A stretch of 64,000 nucleotides of DNA from JBBQDZ01 sp038237515 (GTDB taxonomy: Bacteria > Actinomycetota > Thermoleophilia > Gaiellales > Gaiellaceae): NCBI GenBank assembly GCA_038237515.1, contig JBBRYP010000012.1:15042-79041 (forward strand). Reading direction: 5' to 3'. A model generated the notes under the pieces. It was not told the DNA's origin, made no database searches, and worked only from the letters and a program-made list of their open reading frames with translations. Positions 16,001 to 23,547 of this stretch are shown piece by piece (the first letter of the stretch is position 1; the number at the start of each line of letters is the position of its first letter). The translations under genes and the position numbers were made by a program.

Positions 16001-16734
16001 GCCGCGCTTCCGAGGTACGCGTCGATGACGGCCGCGTCGGCCATGACGGCTTCAGGGGGTCCGTCCGCGATCACCCGGCCGGCATCCATGCACACGAGCC
16101 GCCCGATCACCTGCACGAGGACGTGGACTATGTGCTCGATCCACACGATCGCGATCCCGCGCTCGTGCAGGCTGCGGATCGTCGCGACGAGCTCGCTCGC
16201 TTCCGCGTCGGTAAGACCGCCGCCGATCTCGTCGAGAAGCAGGAGGACAGGATCCGTCGCGAGCGCCCGCGCGAGCTCGAGGCGCTTGCGGTCGAGGAGG
16301 CCGAGCGTCTCCGCGCGACGGTTGGCAGCGACCAGCATCCCACAGAGCTCAAGCGACTCGATGCAGCGCCGGTAGCCGTCGCGGCCGTGCTGGGCGCCGC
16401 CTGCCGAGGCCGCGACGAAGACGTTCTCGAACACGGTCAGCCCGCCGAAGGGCCGCGGCACCTGGTGTGCCCGGGCGATGCCGCGCCGGCAGCGTGCCGC
16501 CGCCCGCAGCGGCGTGACGTCGGCGTCGCGGAAGCGGACCTTCCCGCCGGTCGCCGGTAGCGAGCCGGAGAGCACGTTGAGGAGCGTCGTCTTGCCCGCG
16601 CCGTTCGGGCCGACGATGCCGACGGCCTCACCCGCGCGCACCGCGAAGTCGACGTCCTGGAGCACGAGGAGAGCGCCGAAGCGCTTGCGGAGCCCGACCG
16701 CGGCGAGCATCGGGGTGCCGTCGGCCGGGCTCAC
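15997..16734 (-). CDS. livG: ABC transporter ATP-binding protein LivG
   Basis: A 245-residue HAAT ATPase with Walker A GPNGAGKTTLLNVL (about residue 40) and Walker B LLLLDEIGGGLTDAEA (about 165). The signature region reads LGLLDRKRLELARAL, in which the usual LSGG..R motif is degenerate (ETLGLLDRKRL); this is common in LivG proteins. The H-loop is WIEHIVHV. The start is GTG 16734, 10 nt after the livK stop. The end overlaps the repeat frame as ATGA. Confidence 0.88.
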   Translation of the reverse strand: MSPADGTPMLAAVGLRKRFGALLVLQDVDFAVRAGEAVGIVGPNGAGKTTLLNVLSGSLPATGGKVRFRDADVTPLRAAARCRRGIARAHQVPRPFGGLTVFENVFVAASAGGAQHGRDGYRRCIESLELCGMLVAANRRAETLGLLDRKRLELARALATDPVLLLLDEIGGGLTDAEASELVATIRSLHERGIAIVWIEHIVHVLVQVIGRLVCMDAGRVIADGPPEAVMADAAVIDAYLGSAA

Positions 16735-16744
16735 GCCACGAGGC

Positions 16745-18082
16745 TCAGGGGTTGAAGGGCTTCAGCTTCGCCTGGATCGGCACCCGCTTGTCGTCGGCGT
16801 GCTCGGTGATCGCCAGGTCGAGCTTGAACTTGCCCGACTTCGCCTTCAGCCACTGATCGCCGATGATCGGCGTGTTGATGACGTTCGGCACCGGCCCCTT
16901 GCCCCAGTTGAGCTGGCCGAGCGGCGTCGCGACGTTCAGCTTTCGCATCGCGTTCGAGACCGCGGCCTTGTTCTTCGGGTTGCCGGACTTCTTCAAAGCG
17001 GCGACCGCGACGTCGAAGAGCGCGGCGCTCGAGCCGAGGTTCTGGTTCCACTGCTTGCCGGTCGCGTGCGTGTACCCGTCGGCGAGCTGCTTGGCGCTGA
17101 GGCCGGTGAGATTCCACTTGTACGGGAACACCGGGTGCCAGTAGGCCGCCGAGGACAGGTTGTAGCCGATCGACCCGAGCGCCTCGACCTGCGAGGGAAA
17201 GAGGCCGGTCTTCGCGATCTGCGCGATCTTGACCATCCGCGTATACCCCTGCTGCGCGGCCTGACGCCAGAACGTTGCGAAGTCGGGCGGGATCGGGAAG
17301 GTGTTGAAGATCTCGCAGTGCTCGGTCTTGAACTTCGAGATCTGCGCCGAGTAGTCGGTCGTCCCGTCCTCGTAGGCGCCGGGGTCGACGATCGTGTACC
17401 CGGCCTTCGTGAGGATCGGACCGAGCGCCGAGCGGATCGCGTTGCCGTCGGCGTCGTTCGGCCACATCACGCCGACCTTCTTGTTCGTCTTGACCGCCCT
17501 CCACTGCGAGATGTAGGCGTTCGCGAAGTCCTGGACGCCGAACGAGAAGTGGAAGGTCGACTTGAAGCCCTTCTTCGGATTGCCCTTGCGGCCGAAGAAC
17601 CAGGCCTCCCACGGCTGCACGGTCGAGACGCACGGGACCCCGGAGGCTTCCGCGGCGTCGGAGACCGGGTTGTTCGTCTCCGGCGTGGACGACGAGAGAA
17701 TCAGGTCCACCTTGTCCTTGTTGATCAACTCGCGGGCGAGCTGTCCCGCCCGCACCGGGTCCGACGTCGTGTCCTTGTCGACCACCTGGACGGCGTAGTG
17801 CTTGCCGCCGACCGTGAGGCCCGCCGCCAGCTTCTTCCTGGCCAGGCCGAGGATGTAGGGATCGGGCTCGCCGAAGCCGGCAAGCGGGCCGGTACGCGGG
17901 CTGATGAACCCGATCTTCAGGGTGTTCGCCGCATCGGCGTACTCCCTGACGTCGATGCTGCCGAGAGCCCGTTCCGCGAAGGCGCCGGAGAGCGCGATGC
18001 CGGCCAGACCGGCGCCACCCCGCTTCACCAGCTCACGACGCGAGATGCCTGCTTCGAGAACCCCTTCCTGCTCGTCCGACAT
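16745..18082 (-). CDS. livK: Tat-exported substrate-binding protein of the Liv-type transporter
   Basis: A 445-residue periplasmic-binding protein type 1 of the HAAT family. The N-terminus has a Tat-like signal (ISRRELVKRGGAGLAGIALS, about residues 13-32). The mature part begins near LKIGFISPRTGPLAGFG and shows SSSTPETNNPVSDAAEASGV, where bound ligands are contacted in the family. ATG 18082 follows a GGGAGGG ribosome site. It is the first gene of the aromatic operon and defines what is imported; an aromatic acid, aldehyde or alcohol is inferred from the neighbours. Confidence 0.9.
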   Translation of the reverse strand: MSDEQEGVLEAGISRRELVKRGGAGLAGIALSGAFAERALGSIDVREYADAANTLKIGFISPRTGPLAGFGEPDPYILGLARKKLAAGLTVGGKHYAVQVVDKDTTSDPVRAGQLARELINKDKVDLILSSSTPETNNPVSDAAEASGVPCVSTVQPWEAWFFGRKGNPKKGFKSTFHFSFGVQDFANAYISQWRAVKTNKKVGVMWPNDADGNAIRSALGPILTKAGYTIVDPGAYEDGTTDYSAQISKFKTEHCEIFNTFPIPPDFATFWRQAAQQGYTRMVKIAQIAKTGLFPSQVEALGSIGYNLSSAAYWHPVFPYKWNLTGLSAKQLADGYTHATGKQWNQNLGSSAALFDVAVAALKKSGNPKNKAAVSNAMRKLNVATPLGQLNWGKGPVPNVINTPIIGDQWLKAKSGKFKLDLAITEHADDKRVPIQAKLKPFNP

Positions 18083-18122
18083 CGAATGCCCTCCCTGGTG
18101 GACCGGTTACGGAACCCCCGAG

Positions 18123-18151
18123 AACCTAAGACGCGGGTGTCGACCTGTCAA
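18123..18151 (-). promoter_or_regulatory. Sigma70-type promoter of the livK-pobA operon
   Basis: On the minus strand TTGACA (18151-18146) is followed after 17 nt by TAGGTT (18128-18123). Transcription would start near 18116 and leave a leader of about 35 nt before livK, which contains its ribosome site. Hexamers and spacing are close to consensus. Confidence 0.7.
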
Positions 18152-18156
18152 GACGG

Positions 18157-18175
18157 TGTTCTACTATCCGGAACA
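18157..18175. promoter_or_regulatory. Palindromic operator between iclR-type gene and liv/pca operon
   Basis: A perfect inverted repeat, TGTTC-N9-GAACA, lies 5 bp upstream of the -35 box of the minus-strand operon and just upstream of (or over) the start of the divergent IclR-family gene. A TACTAT sequence inside it could be the -10 box of that gene. The position fits a regulator that activates the catabolic operon and represses itself, as IclR members PcaR and PobR do; binding is inferred. Confidence 0.6.
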
Positions 18176-18228
18176 TCGGCCGCTCCACCGTCAACGGCTA
18201 CTCGCAATCGCTGCAGCGGGGCCTCGCG

Positions 18229-18975
18229 GTGCTCTCGGCTTTTCGTTCCACACGCCCGCACCTCGGTGTAAGCGAACTCGCTCGTGAGGTAGGTCTCACC
18301 CGCAGCACCGTTCACCGCTACGTCGCGACCCTCTGCTCCCTCGGGTACCTCGAGCAGGACGGCGAGACGCGGAAGTACCGGCTCGGCCCGCGCGTGCTCG
18401 ATCTCGGGTTCTCGGCGATCAACTCGATGGAGCTTCGCGAGATCTCGGCGCCGCACCTTCGGTCGCTGAGCGACGAGACCGGCCACACGGTGAACATGGC
18501 GATCCTCGACGGAGTGGACATCGTCTACGTCGAGCGCTGCCGCAGCTCACGGGCGGGCCAGCAGAACATCGACCTCGACCTGCACGTCGGCTCGCGCCTT
18601 CCGGCCTACTGCACCTCCATGGGCAAGGTGCTGCTCGCCTTCCTCCCGGACGATGAGCGGGCGAAGCGCCTCCAGGAGATCGACCTCACCCGGCGCGGCC
18701 CGAACACGATGACGGACTCGAAGACGCTGCGCGCGGAGCTTGCGCGGGTGCGTGAGGCCGGGATCGCGATCAACAACGAGGAGCTGGCGTACGGGCTCCG
18801 CTCGATCGCGATGCCGGTGCGCGGGCGCGAGGGCGCGGTCGCGGCGGCGATCAACCTCGCCGTGCACCGGTCGATGATGTCGATGGAGGAGCTCGTCGGC
18901 CGGCTGAGCCCTCCGCTGCGCCGGGCGACCGAGATGATCTCGGCCCGTGCCGGCTACCGGCCGCACGGCGTCTGA
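18229..18975 (+). CDS. IclR-family transcriptional regulator of aromatic catabolism
   Basis: At least 248 residues. An N-terminal winged helix (VSELAREVGLTRSTVHRYVATL, here about residues 14-35) is followed by the IclR effector domain (YCTSMGKVLLAFLP, NNEELAYGLRSIAMPVRG). GTG 18229 is the first canonical start. However, the conserved lead-in SQSLQRGLAVLSAF continues in frame upstream to about 18190, where only CTG, ATC or GTC codons are available. The true start may be non-canonical: an in-frame ATC at 18175 lies 7 nt after the TACTAT box and would be leaderless. It is divergent from the liv/pca operon, its probable target. Confidence 0.85.
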   Translation: MLSAFRSTRPHLGVSELAREVGLTRSTVHRYVATLCSLGYLEQDGETRKYRLGPRVLDLGFSAINSMELREISAPHLRSLSDETGHTVNMAILDGVDIVYVERCRSSRAGQQNIDLDLHVGSRLPAYCTSMGKVLLAFLPDDERAKRLQEIDLTRRGPNTMTDSKTLRAELARVREAGIAINNEELAYGLRSIAMPVRGREGAVAAAINLAVHRSMMSMEELVGRLSPPLRRATEMISARAGYRPHGV

Positions 18976-19013
18976 GGGGCGGGGGATGCAACGTCCCGGC
19001 CACCTCGCCCCTC
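18974..19013. terminator. Hairpin between convergent genes
   Basis: GAGGGGCG (18974-18981) pairs with CGCCCCTC (19006-19013) around a loop that has a second small stem (GGGA/TCCC). It begins at the stop of the iclR-type gene and lies between two convergent genes. There is no T-tract, so it may act only as a weak or bidirectional terminator. Confidence 0.45.
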
Positions 19014-19029
19014 GTCGCGCCCGGCCCTC

Positions 19030-19740
19030 CTAGTAACCGCTGAACTTGTCCGCCAGCACCCGCTCCTCGGCTACCCCGGCCTGCTGGAGCTCTCCGAGGA
19101 CTCCTTCGACCATCGCGGGCGGGCCGGCTACCAGGTAGGTGTAGGCGGAGAGGTCATCGTCGAGGTGATCGCGCAGCAACGACTCGCCGATGCGTCGCCT
19201 CTCGCCCTCCCAGCTGGCGTCGTCGGTCATCGTCGGCACGAGCTGGAAGCTCGAAAGCGAGCTCTCGAGCGCCTCGAGCTCGTCGAGGAAGGCGCTCGAC
19301 TGCCGATCCCTGTTCGAGTAGACGAGAGTGACGCGATGCGGGAGATGTTCCTCGGAGATAAAGCGAAGCATGCAGCGAAAGACGGTGATTCCGATCCCTC
19401 CGGCCACGAAGACGTACGGCTGCGTCGTGTCGTCGGGGAGAACGAAGGTTCCCTTCGGCTCCTCGACCTCGACCTCCGCGCCGATCGGAAGCTCGGCGAG
19501 CGAGCGTTTGAAGGCGCTCTCGCGCAGGCGCGTGCAAAGACCGAGAACGCCCCGCTCGTTCGGCGAGGTGACAACCGAGATGTGGCGGCGTGGCCCCTTT
19601 TCGTCCTCGTAGGGGGGATCGATCAGGGTGACCCAGAAGTACTGGCCCGCCTGGAAGTCGACCTCGTGGCCGAGCAGGTCGAAGACGACGAGCAGCGTGC
19701 CTAGCGCGACCTCTCGCTTCTCCTTGATCCGCGCGAGCAC
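19030..19740 (-). CDS. Ferredoxin-NADP reductase-like flavoprotein
   Basis: A 236-residue FAD/NAD(P)-binding reductase. The FAD domain shows RRHISVVTSPNERG (the R-x-Y-S type motif, here RHIS) and GTFVLPDD. The NAD domain starts with YVFVAGGIGITVFRCML (about residue 112), and the C-terminus ends YLVAGPPAMVEGVL and LADKFSGY. It probably moves electrons between NAD(P)H and a small iron-sulfur or oxygenase partner, which is not encoded next to it. It lies just below the hydrogenase operon on the same strand with a 133-bp gap, so a link to hydrogenase electron flow is possible but unproven. Confidence 0.8.
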   Translation of the reverse strand: MLARIKEKREVALGTLLVVFDLLGHEVDFQAGQYFWVTLIDPPYEDEKGPRRHISVVTSPNERGVLGLCTRLRESAFKRSLAELPIGAEVEVEEPKGTFVLPDDTTQPYVFVAGGIGITVFRCMLRFISEEHLPHRVTLVYSNRDRQSSAFLDELEALESSLSSFQLVPTMTDDASWEGERRRIGESLLRDHLDDDLSAYTYLVAGPPAMVEGVLGELQQAGVAEERVLADKFSGY

Positions 19741-19873
19741 GGCTCAGACACCTCCAGACGAACTCGAGTCGCCGTCGCCTGACATCAGGCGAAGCCTACG
19801 AGATCTCGAGTGCACGCGGCTGTCGAGCGCCCCACGGATCTAGCCGCACGATCGCCGCGATGGAGGACACGCC

Positions 19874-20980
19874 TCAGGCGCCGACGAGCTCGACCAGCTC
19901 GCGGAGGATGTGATAAGCGCTGGCCTGCGCCTCCTGAATCCGGGGAACGTGCTCGGACGGCGTCACGATCACGTGGTCGGCCAGCGCCTCGGCGGCGATC
20001 CGGCCGCCGTCATAGCCGACCATCGCAACGGCCGCGAGCCCCCGCCGCCGCGCCTCGGCCAGAGCCTCGAGGATGTTCACCGAGCCGCCGCTCGTCGAGA
20101 ACGCGAGCGCCACGTCGCCGCAACGGCCGTACGCGATCAGCTGCCGCTGGAAGAGCACCTGCGGGCCGACGTCGTTCGCGAGCGCGGTCAGGATCGCGGA
20201 GTCGGCCGTGAGGTCGACCGCAGGCCGGGCTGGCCATCCCTGCGGCGACGCGCGGAAGTCGGCCACGGCGTCCATCGCGTCGGTCGCGGAGCCGCCGTTC
20301 CCGAAGACGAGGAGCCTCCCGCCCGCCTCGAGCGAGGCCCGGATCGCTCTCGCCGCCGCGAGCAGCTCCTGCCGGCCGCCCGAGAGCGTCCGCTCGCGCA
20401 GCTCCCCCACCTCGCGCGCCTTCATCAGCACCGACCGGTGGACGTCCTCGAGGACGGGCTCGATGTCGCTTCCGGGTTCGCCGAGGAACGGGTAGAGGAA
20501 GCTCGAGGCGCCGGCGCCGGCCGTCGAGCCTCCGAGGTGGTCGAAGAAGACATGCACGAGCTCCCACAGCACGTGATAGAGCGTCTCGGCGAGCTCCTGG
20601 CGCACGAATGGGTCGTCGCTTGCCGGCTCGAACAGCCACGTCTCCCCCGCCTCGATGCGAAGCGGCTCGAACGAGATCACCAGGTCCTCCGGCTCGCGCA
20701 GCAGCTCGACGTCGCCGGGCGGGAGCGCGATCGCCGGCAGGGCGCGCTTGCCGACGATGACCGGGTGGACGAACTCGACCGCGACGTGGTGCGCGTCCGA
20801 CCACGCCTGCGCGGAGCCTCCAGCGGCGAGCAGCCGGCCCCCGCGAGCGAATCTCCGGGCCATGGCGAGGCAGAGCTCGGCGATTCGACCCGCCTCGGTG
20901 GCGAAGAACTGCCCGTTCGTCCGGCTACGGTGCTCCGCGAGCGACGCGACGCGCGACTCGAGCGATCCGGCAGGGAGCAC
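19874..20980 (-). CDS. Double SIS-domain protein (GmhA-like halves)
   Basis: A 368-residue protein with two phosphosugar-isomerase (SIS) halves. The C-terminal half has a full motif, LLVFGNGGSATDAMDAVADF (about residue 215) and ALAFSTSGGSVNILEAL, as in phosphoheptose isomerase GmhA. The N-terminal half has a similar LLAAGGSAQAWSDAHHVAVEF. The start GTG 20980 is 5 nt after the hypB stop, so it is the last gene of the hydrogenase operon. SIS proteins recur in actinobacterial high-affinity hydrogenase clusters, but their function there is not known to me. It may bind or isomerise a sugar phosphate; no other LPS-type genes are present. Confidence 0.75.
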   Translation of the reverse strand: MLPAGSLESRVASLAEHRSRTNGQFFATEAGRIAELCLAMARRFARGGRLLAAGGSAQAWSDAHHVAVEFVHPVIVGKRALPAIALPPGDVELLREPEDLVISFEPLRIEAGETWLFEPASDDPFVRQELAETLYHVLWELVHVFFDHLGGSTAGAGASSFLYPFLGEPGSDIEPVLEDVHRSVLMKAREVGELRERTLSGGRQELLAAARAIRASLEAGGRLLVFGNGGSATDAMDAVADFRASPQGWPARPAVDLTADSAILTALANDVGPQVLFQRQLIAYGRCGDVALAFSTSGGSVNILEALAEARRRGLAAVAMVGYDGGRIAAEALADHVIVTPSEHVPRIQEAQASAYHILRELVELVGA

Positions 20981-20985
20981 GCTCG

Positions 20986-21666
20986 TCAGACGGTGGCCGC
21001 CTCGCGCGTCGCCGTGCGGACGAGCCACTCGCGCCACTCGTCGATCCCCTCCCCGGTGCGGGCGCTGACGAGCATCCGCGGCACGCCGGGATGAACCGCC
21101 TCCAGGTGGTGGCTGAACTTGTCGAGGTCGAAGTCGAGGAAGGGCAGCAAATCGATCTTGTTGACGAGCACGAGCTCGCACGCGCGGAACATGAGCGGGT
21201 ACTTGAGGGGCTTGTCCTCACCCTCGGCGACCGAGGAGACCATCACGCGGTGGTGCTCCCCGACACGGAACTCCGCAGGGCAGACGAGGTTGCCCACGTT
21301 CTCGATCACCAGCAGGTCGATCTCGTCGAGCGGCACAGACGGGAGCGCCGAGCGCACCATGTTCGCGTCGAGATGGCATTCGCCGCCGAAGCCGGGATCG
21401 GTGTTGATCTGGACGACGGGCACGTGCAGCGCGGCCAGCCGTGTCGCATCGAGGCTGCCCTGGACGTCCCCCTCGATCACGCCGACGCGCACCCCGTGGA
21501 GATCGCCGACCGTCCGCTCGAGCAGGGTCGTCTTCCCCGCGCCGGGGGCGCTCATCAGATTCACGACGACGACCGACTCGCGCTCGAAGTCGGCGCGGTT
21601 GGCCGACGCGATCGTGTCATTGGCGTCGAGCACGCCTTCGACGACGCGTACCTTCGTCCGGTGCAC
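20986..21666 (-). CDS. hypB: Hydrogenase nickel incorporation GTPase HypB
   Basis: A 226-residue GTPase that, with HypA, loads nickel into the hydrogenase large subunit. P-loop: NLMSAPGAGKTTLLE (about residue 37). Metal-site Cys/His: GGECHLDANM (about 95). Also ENVGNLVCPAEF (about 123), and the guanine-specificity motif NKIDLLPF (about 170). It lacks the N-terminal His-rich nickel-storage region and the CxxCGC motif seen in some homologues. The start is GTG 21666. It lies 8 nt after the small membrane peptide gene. Confidence 0.95.
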   Translation of the reverse strand: MHRTKVRVVEGVLDANDTIASANRADFERESVVVVNLMSAPGAGKTTLLERTVGDLHGVRVGVIEGDVQGSLDATRLAALHVPVVQINTDPGFGGECHLDANMVRSALPSVPLDEIDLLVIENVGNLVCPAEFRVGEHHRVMVSSVAEGEDKPLKYPLMFRACELVLVNKIDLLPFLDFDLDKFSHHLEAVHPGVPRMLVSARTGEGIDEWREWLVRTATREAATV

Positions 21667-21674
21667 CCTCGCGC

Positions 21675-21773
21675 CTACATCTTCTCGATCTTGAGGTAGC
21701 GGCGGAGCGAGGGGCTCGTGAACGCGAGAAAGCCCCCGATCGCCACCACGAGGCCGGTCAATGCCTTCTTCAT
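21675..21773 (-). CDS. Small membrane peptide (DUF6893-like) of the hydrogenase operon
   Basis: A 32-residue peptide: MKKALTGLVVAIGGFLAFTS followed by PSLRRYLKIEKM. It has one hydrophobic helix (about residues 5-20) and a basic tail. ATG 21773 has an AAAGGCGG ribosome site and overlaps the protease stop as ATGA. Similar peptides, grouped as DUF6893, occur in actinobacterial hydrogenase loci. The positive C-terminus would stay in the cytoplasm and might anchor or recruit a hydrogenase component. The role is inferred from place only. Confidence 0.7.
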   Translation of the reverse strand: MKKALTGLVVAIGGFLAFTSPSLRRYLKIEKM

Positions 21774-22597
21774 CTGGGTACCGCCTTTCTGTTCGAGTCT
21801 GAAGGGACGAGCAGATCTGCGACGACCGTGAGGACGAGCTCGACGGCTTCCTCGACCGCCGCCTGGACGGGAGCGCTCAGCTCGCCGACGAGATCCTCGT
21901 CGTGTTCGCCCTCGACGACCACCTCGGGCTCGCACGCCACCACGAGAACCCGCTCGGGGATCCGCCCCATCGCCTGCGCGAGCGCGAGAACGCGCAGCGG
22001 ATCCATCCCGTGCGTGTCGAGCACGACCTCGTCCAGGTCGAGCTCCGGCTCCACGAGCGACACCGTCCCCGGCCGCTCGCCGCGCGGCGCGGCGTCGACG
22101 AACACCACGGCCTCGTAGCCGTCCTGGAGCGAGTAAGCGAGATCCATGCCGCGGATCCCGAAGTCGTGCACCTCGGCACCCTCCGGCAGGCCACGTTCCC
22201 CGAGCCGCCGCGCGACCTCGACCCCGAAGCCATCGTCGCCGAGGAAGATGTTGCCGATTCCCGCAACGAGCACGCGTCGCCGGCGCACCTTCTCCGAGGC
22301 GCTGCCCGCGACCGGCTCGACTTCCTCGATCCCGAAGAAGAACCGGTGGCCGAGCACCCGCGCAGTCCCCAGGTCGCGACCGGGATCGGCGTCCAGCGTC
22401 ACCGTCACGTGCACCTTTCCTTCCGCGTCCTCCTCGATCGACTCGACGACGGCGAGCTGGCCGGCGAGGGCGATGTCGAAGACGTCTCCCCCGGCCCGCG
22501 GCCGCAGCCGCACGCGGCTCCCCTTCTCGATCGTCGTGCCAGCCACCTCCACAGAGCTCGGACCGGGCGAGGCCTGCTCGTTCCAGAAGCCCGTCAC
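21770..22597 (-). CDS. Hydrogenase maturation protease with N-terminal extra domain
   Basis: A 275-residue protein. Residues from about 105 form a HycI/HyaD-type M52 endopeptidase (VLVAGIGNIFLGDDGFGVEV, then DFGIRGMDLAYSL, VVFVDAAPRGERPG, DTHGMDPLRVLALA). The nickel-binding acidic residues and the His are in these segments. This protease removes the C-terminal tail of the large subunit after nickel insertion. The first about 105 residues form a small beta-rich domain (EKGSRVRLRPRAGGDVFDIA, HVTVTLDADPGRDLGTARVLG) not found in ordinary M52 proteases. The start is GTG 22597 (GTGA with the upstream gene). Confidence 0.85.
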   Translation of the reverse strand: MTGFWNEQASPGPSSVEVAGTTIEKGSRVRLRPRAGGDVFDIALAGQLAVVESIEEDAEGKVHVTVTLDADPGRDLGTARVLGHRFFFGIEEVEPVAGSASEKVRRRRVLVAGIGNIFLGDDGFGVEVARRLGERGLPEGAEVHDFGIRGMDLAYSLQDGYEAVVFVDAAPRGERPGTVSLVEPELDLDEVVLDTHGMDPLRVLALAQAMGRIPERVLVVACEPEVVVEGEHDEDLVGELSAPVQAAVEEAVELVLTVVADLLVPSDSNRKAVPR

Positions 22598-23547
22598 AGG
22601 CTCCCCCGGAGCTCACGGACGGCCCCGTGCAGCGGCAGCAGCTCCTCGGGGCGAAGCGCCGCGCAGCGATCGAGGATCTCTCGCGCGCGAGGGTCGCTCG
22701 CCCGCATCTCCTCCTGCTCGGCCTCGGTCAGCGAGAGCACGTTGAGGATCAGCAGCCGGTCGATCTCACCTGCGTCGAAGAGGTCGCCGGGGCTCTCCGG
22801 AGCGATCTCCGGATAGTCGGAGAGGATGATCGGCGACGCGAACAACGTGTGCCGCTCCCCCGGCCCGCCGACGAGCACCGGCCAGACGCCGACGTTCTCA
22901 CAGGCCTCCGCTGCATCGCGAAGCGCATCCGGCGGATCGGTGGGCGAAACGAAGGCGCCCTCCTCGGTGTGGAGGACCACGTGCGTCGAGCAGAGCGTCT
23001 GCCGCAGCGCTTCCTCCCGATCGTCTCCCTCCCAGGGCGTCTCGTTGACGACGCGCACCGTCAGCCGGAAGAGCCGCTCGCCGACCGGCTGCAGGGTCGT
23101 CTCGACATGGCCGCGCAGCGCCTGCCAGCTGCGGACGATGAGTCCGGCGTCACCCGGGATCTGCTCGGTGTCGCTCGCCGCGGCGAGCTCGATCTCGGTG
23201 CGGCCCGGTCCCGCCGTCACCTCGCGCTCCATCGCCTCGTCCCAGGCCAGATAGCGCTTCCCGCCCGCCTCCAGCTCGGTGACCGGCGTACCGGCACTGT
23301 CGACGAGGGTCCGCGCCACGACGTGCAGGAAACGGACGCGAACGTCCACCGCAGGCGCCGCCTCGGCTTCCACGAGGCATTCGGCCTGGATCGCCGAGCG
23401 ATCGTCCGGGTGTACCTCGCGGTGCCGCGGCGGAAAGACGCCGCCCCACGTCCAGCGCCTCTGGTTCTTGAGCGCCGAGCGCCGGTAGGGCCAGAGCAGG
23501 TAGCCCTCGTAGAGGACGGCGTCCGCGAGCTTGCGAAGCTCCTCCAT
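22594..23547 (-). CDS. Conserved hydrogenase-cluster protein, function unknown
   Basis: A 317-residue soluble protein starting MEELRKLADAVLYEGYLLWP at ATG 23547 (TGATG with the upstream stop). It has a mixed alpha/beta composition, no signal or membrane segment, and no motif I can name. YRRSALKNQRRWTWGGVFPP and VVNETPWEGDDREEALRQTL look like conserved patches. Its place between DUF6084-like and protease genes, with overlaps on both sides, ties it to hydrogenase assembly. Confidence 0.7.
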   Translation of the reverse strand: MEELRKLADAVLYEGYLLWPYRRSALKNQRRWTWGGVFPPRHREVHPDDRSAIQAECLVEAEAAPAVDVRVRFLHVVARTLVDSAGTPVTELEAGGKRYLAWDEAMEREVTAGPGRTEIELAAASDTEQIPGDAGLIVRSWQALRGHVETTLQPVGERLFRLTVRVVNETPWEGDDREEALRQTLCSTHVVLHTEEGAFVSPTDPPDALRDAAEACENVGVWPVLVGGPGERHTLFASPIILSDYPEIAPESPGDLFDAGEIDRLLILNVLSLTEAEQEEMRASDPRAREILDRCAALRPEELLPLHGAVRELRGSL

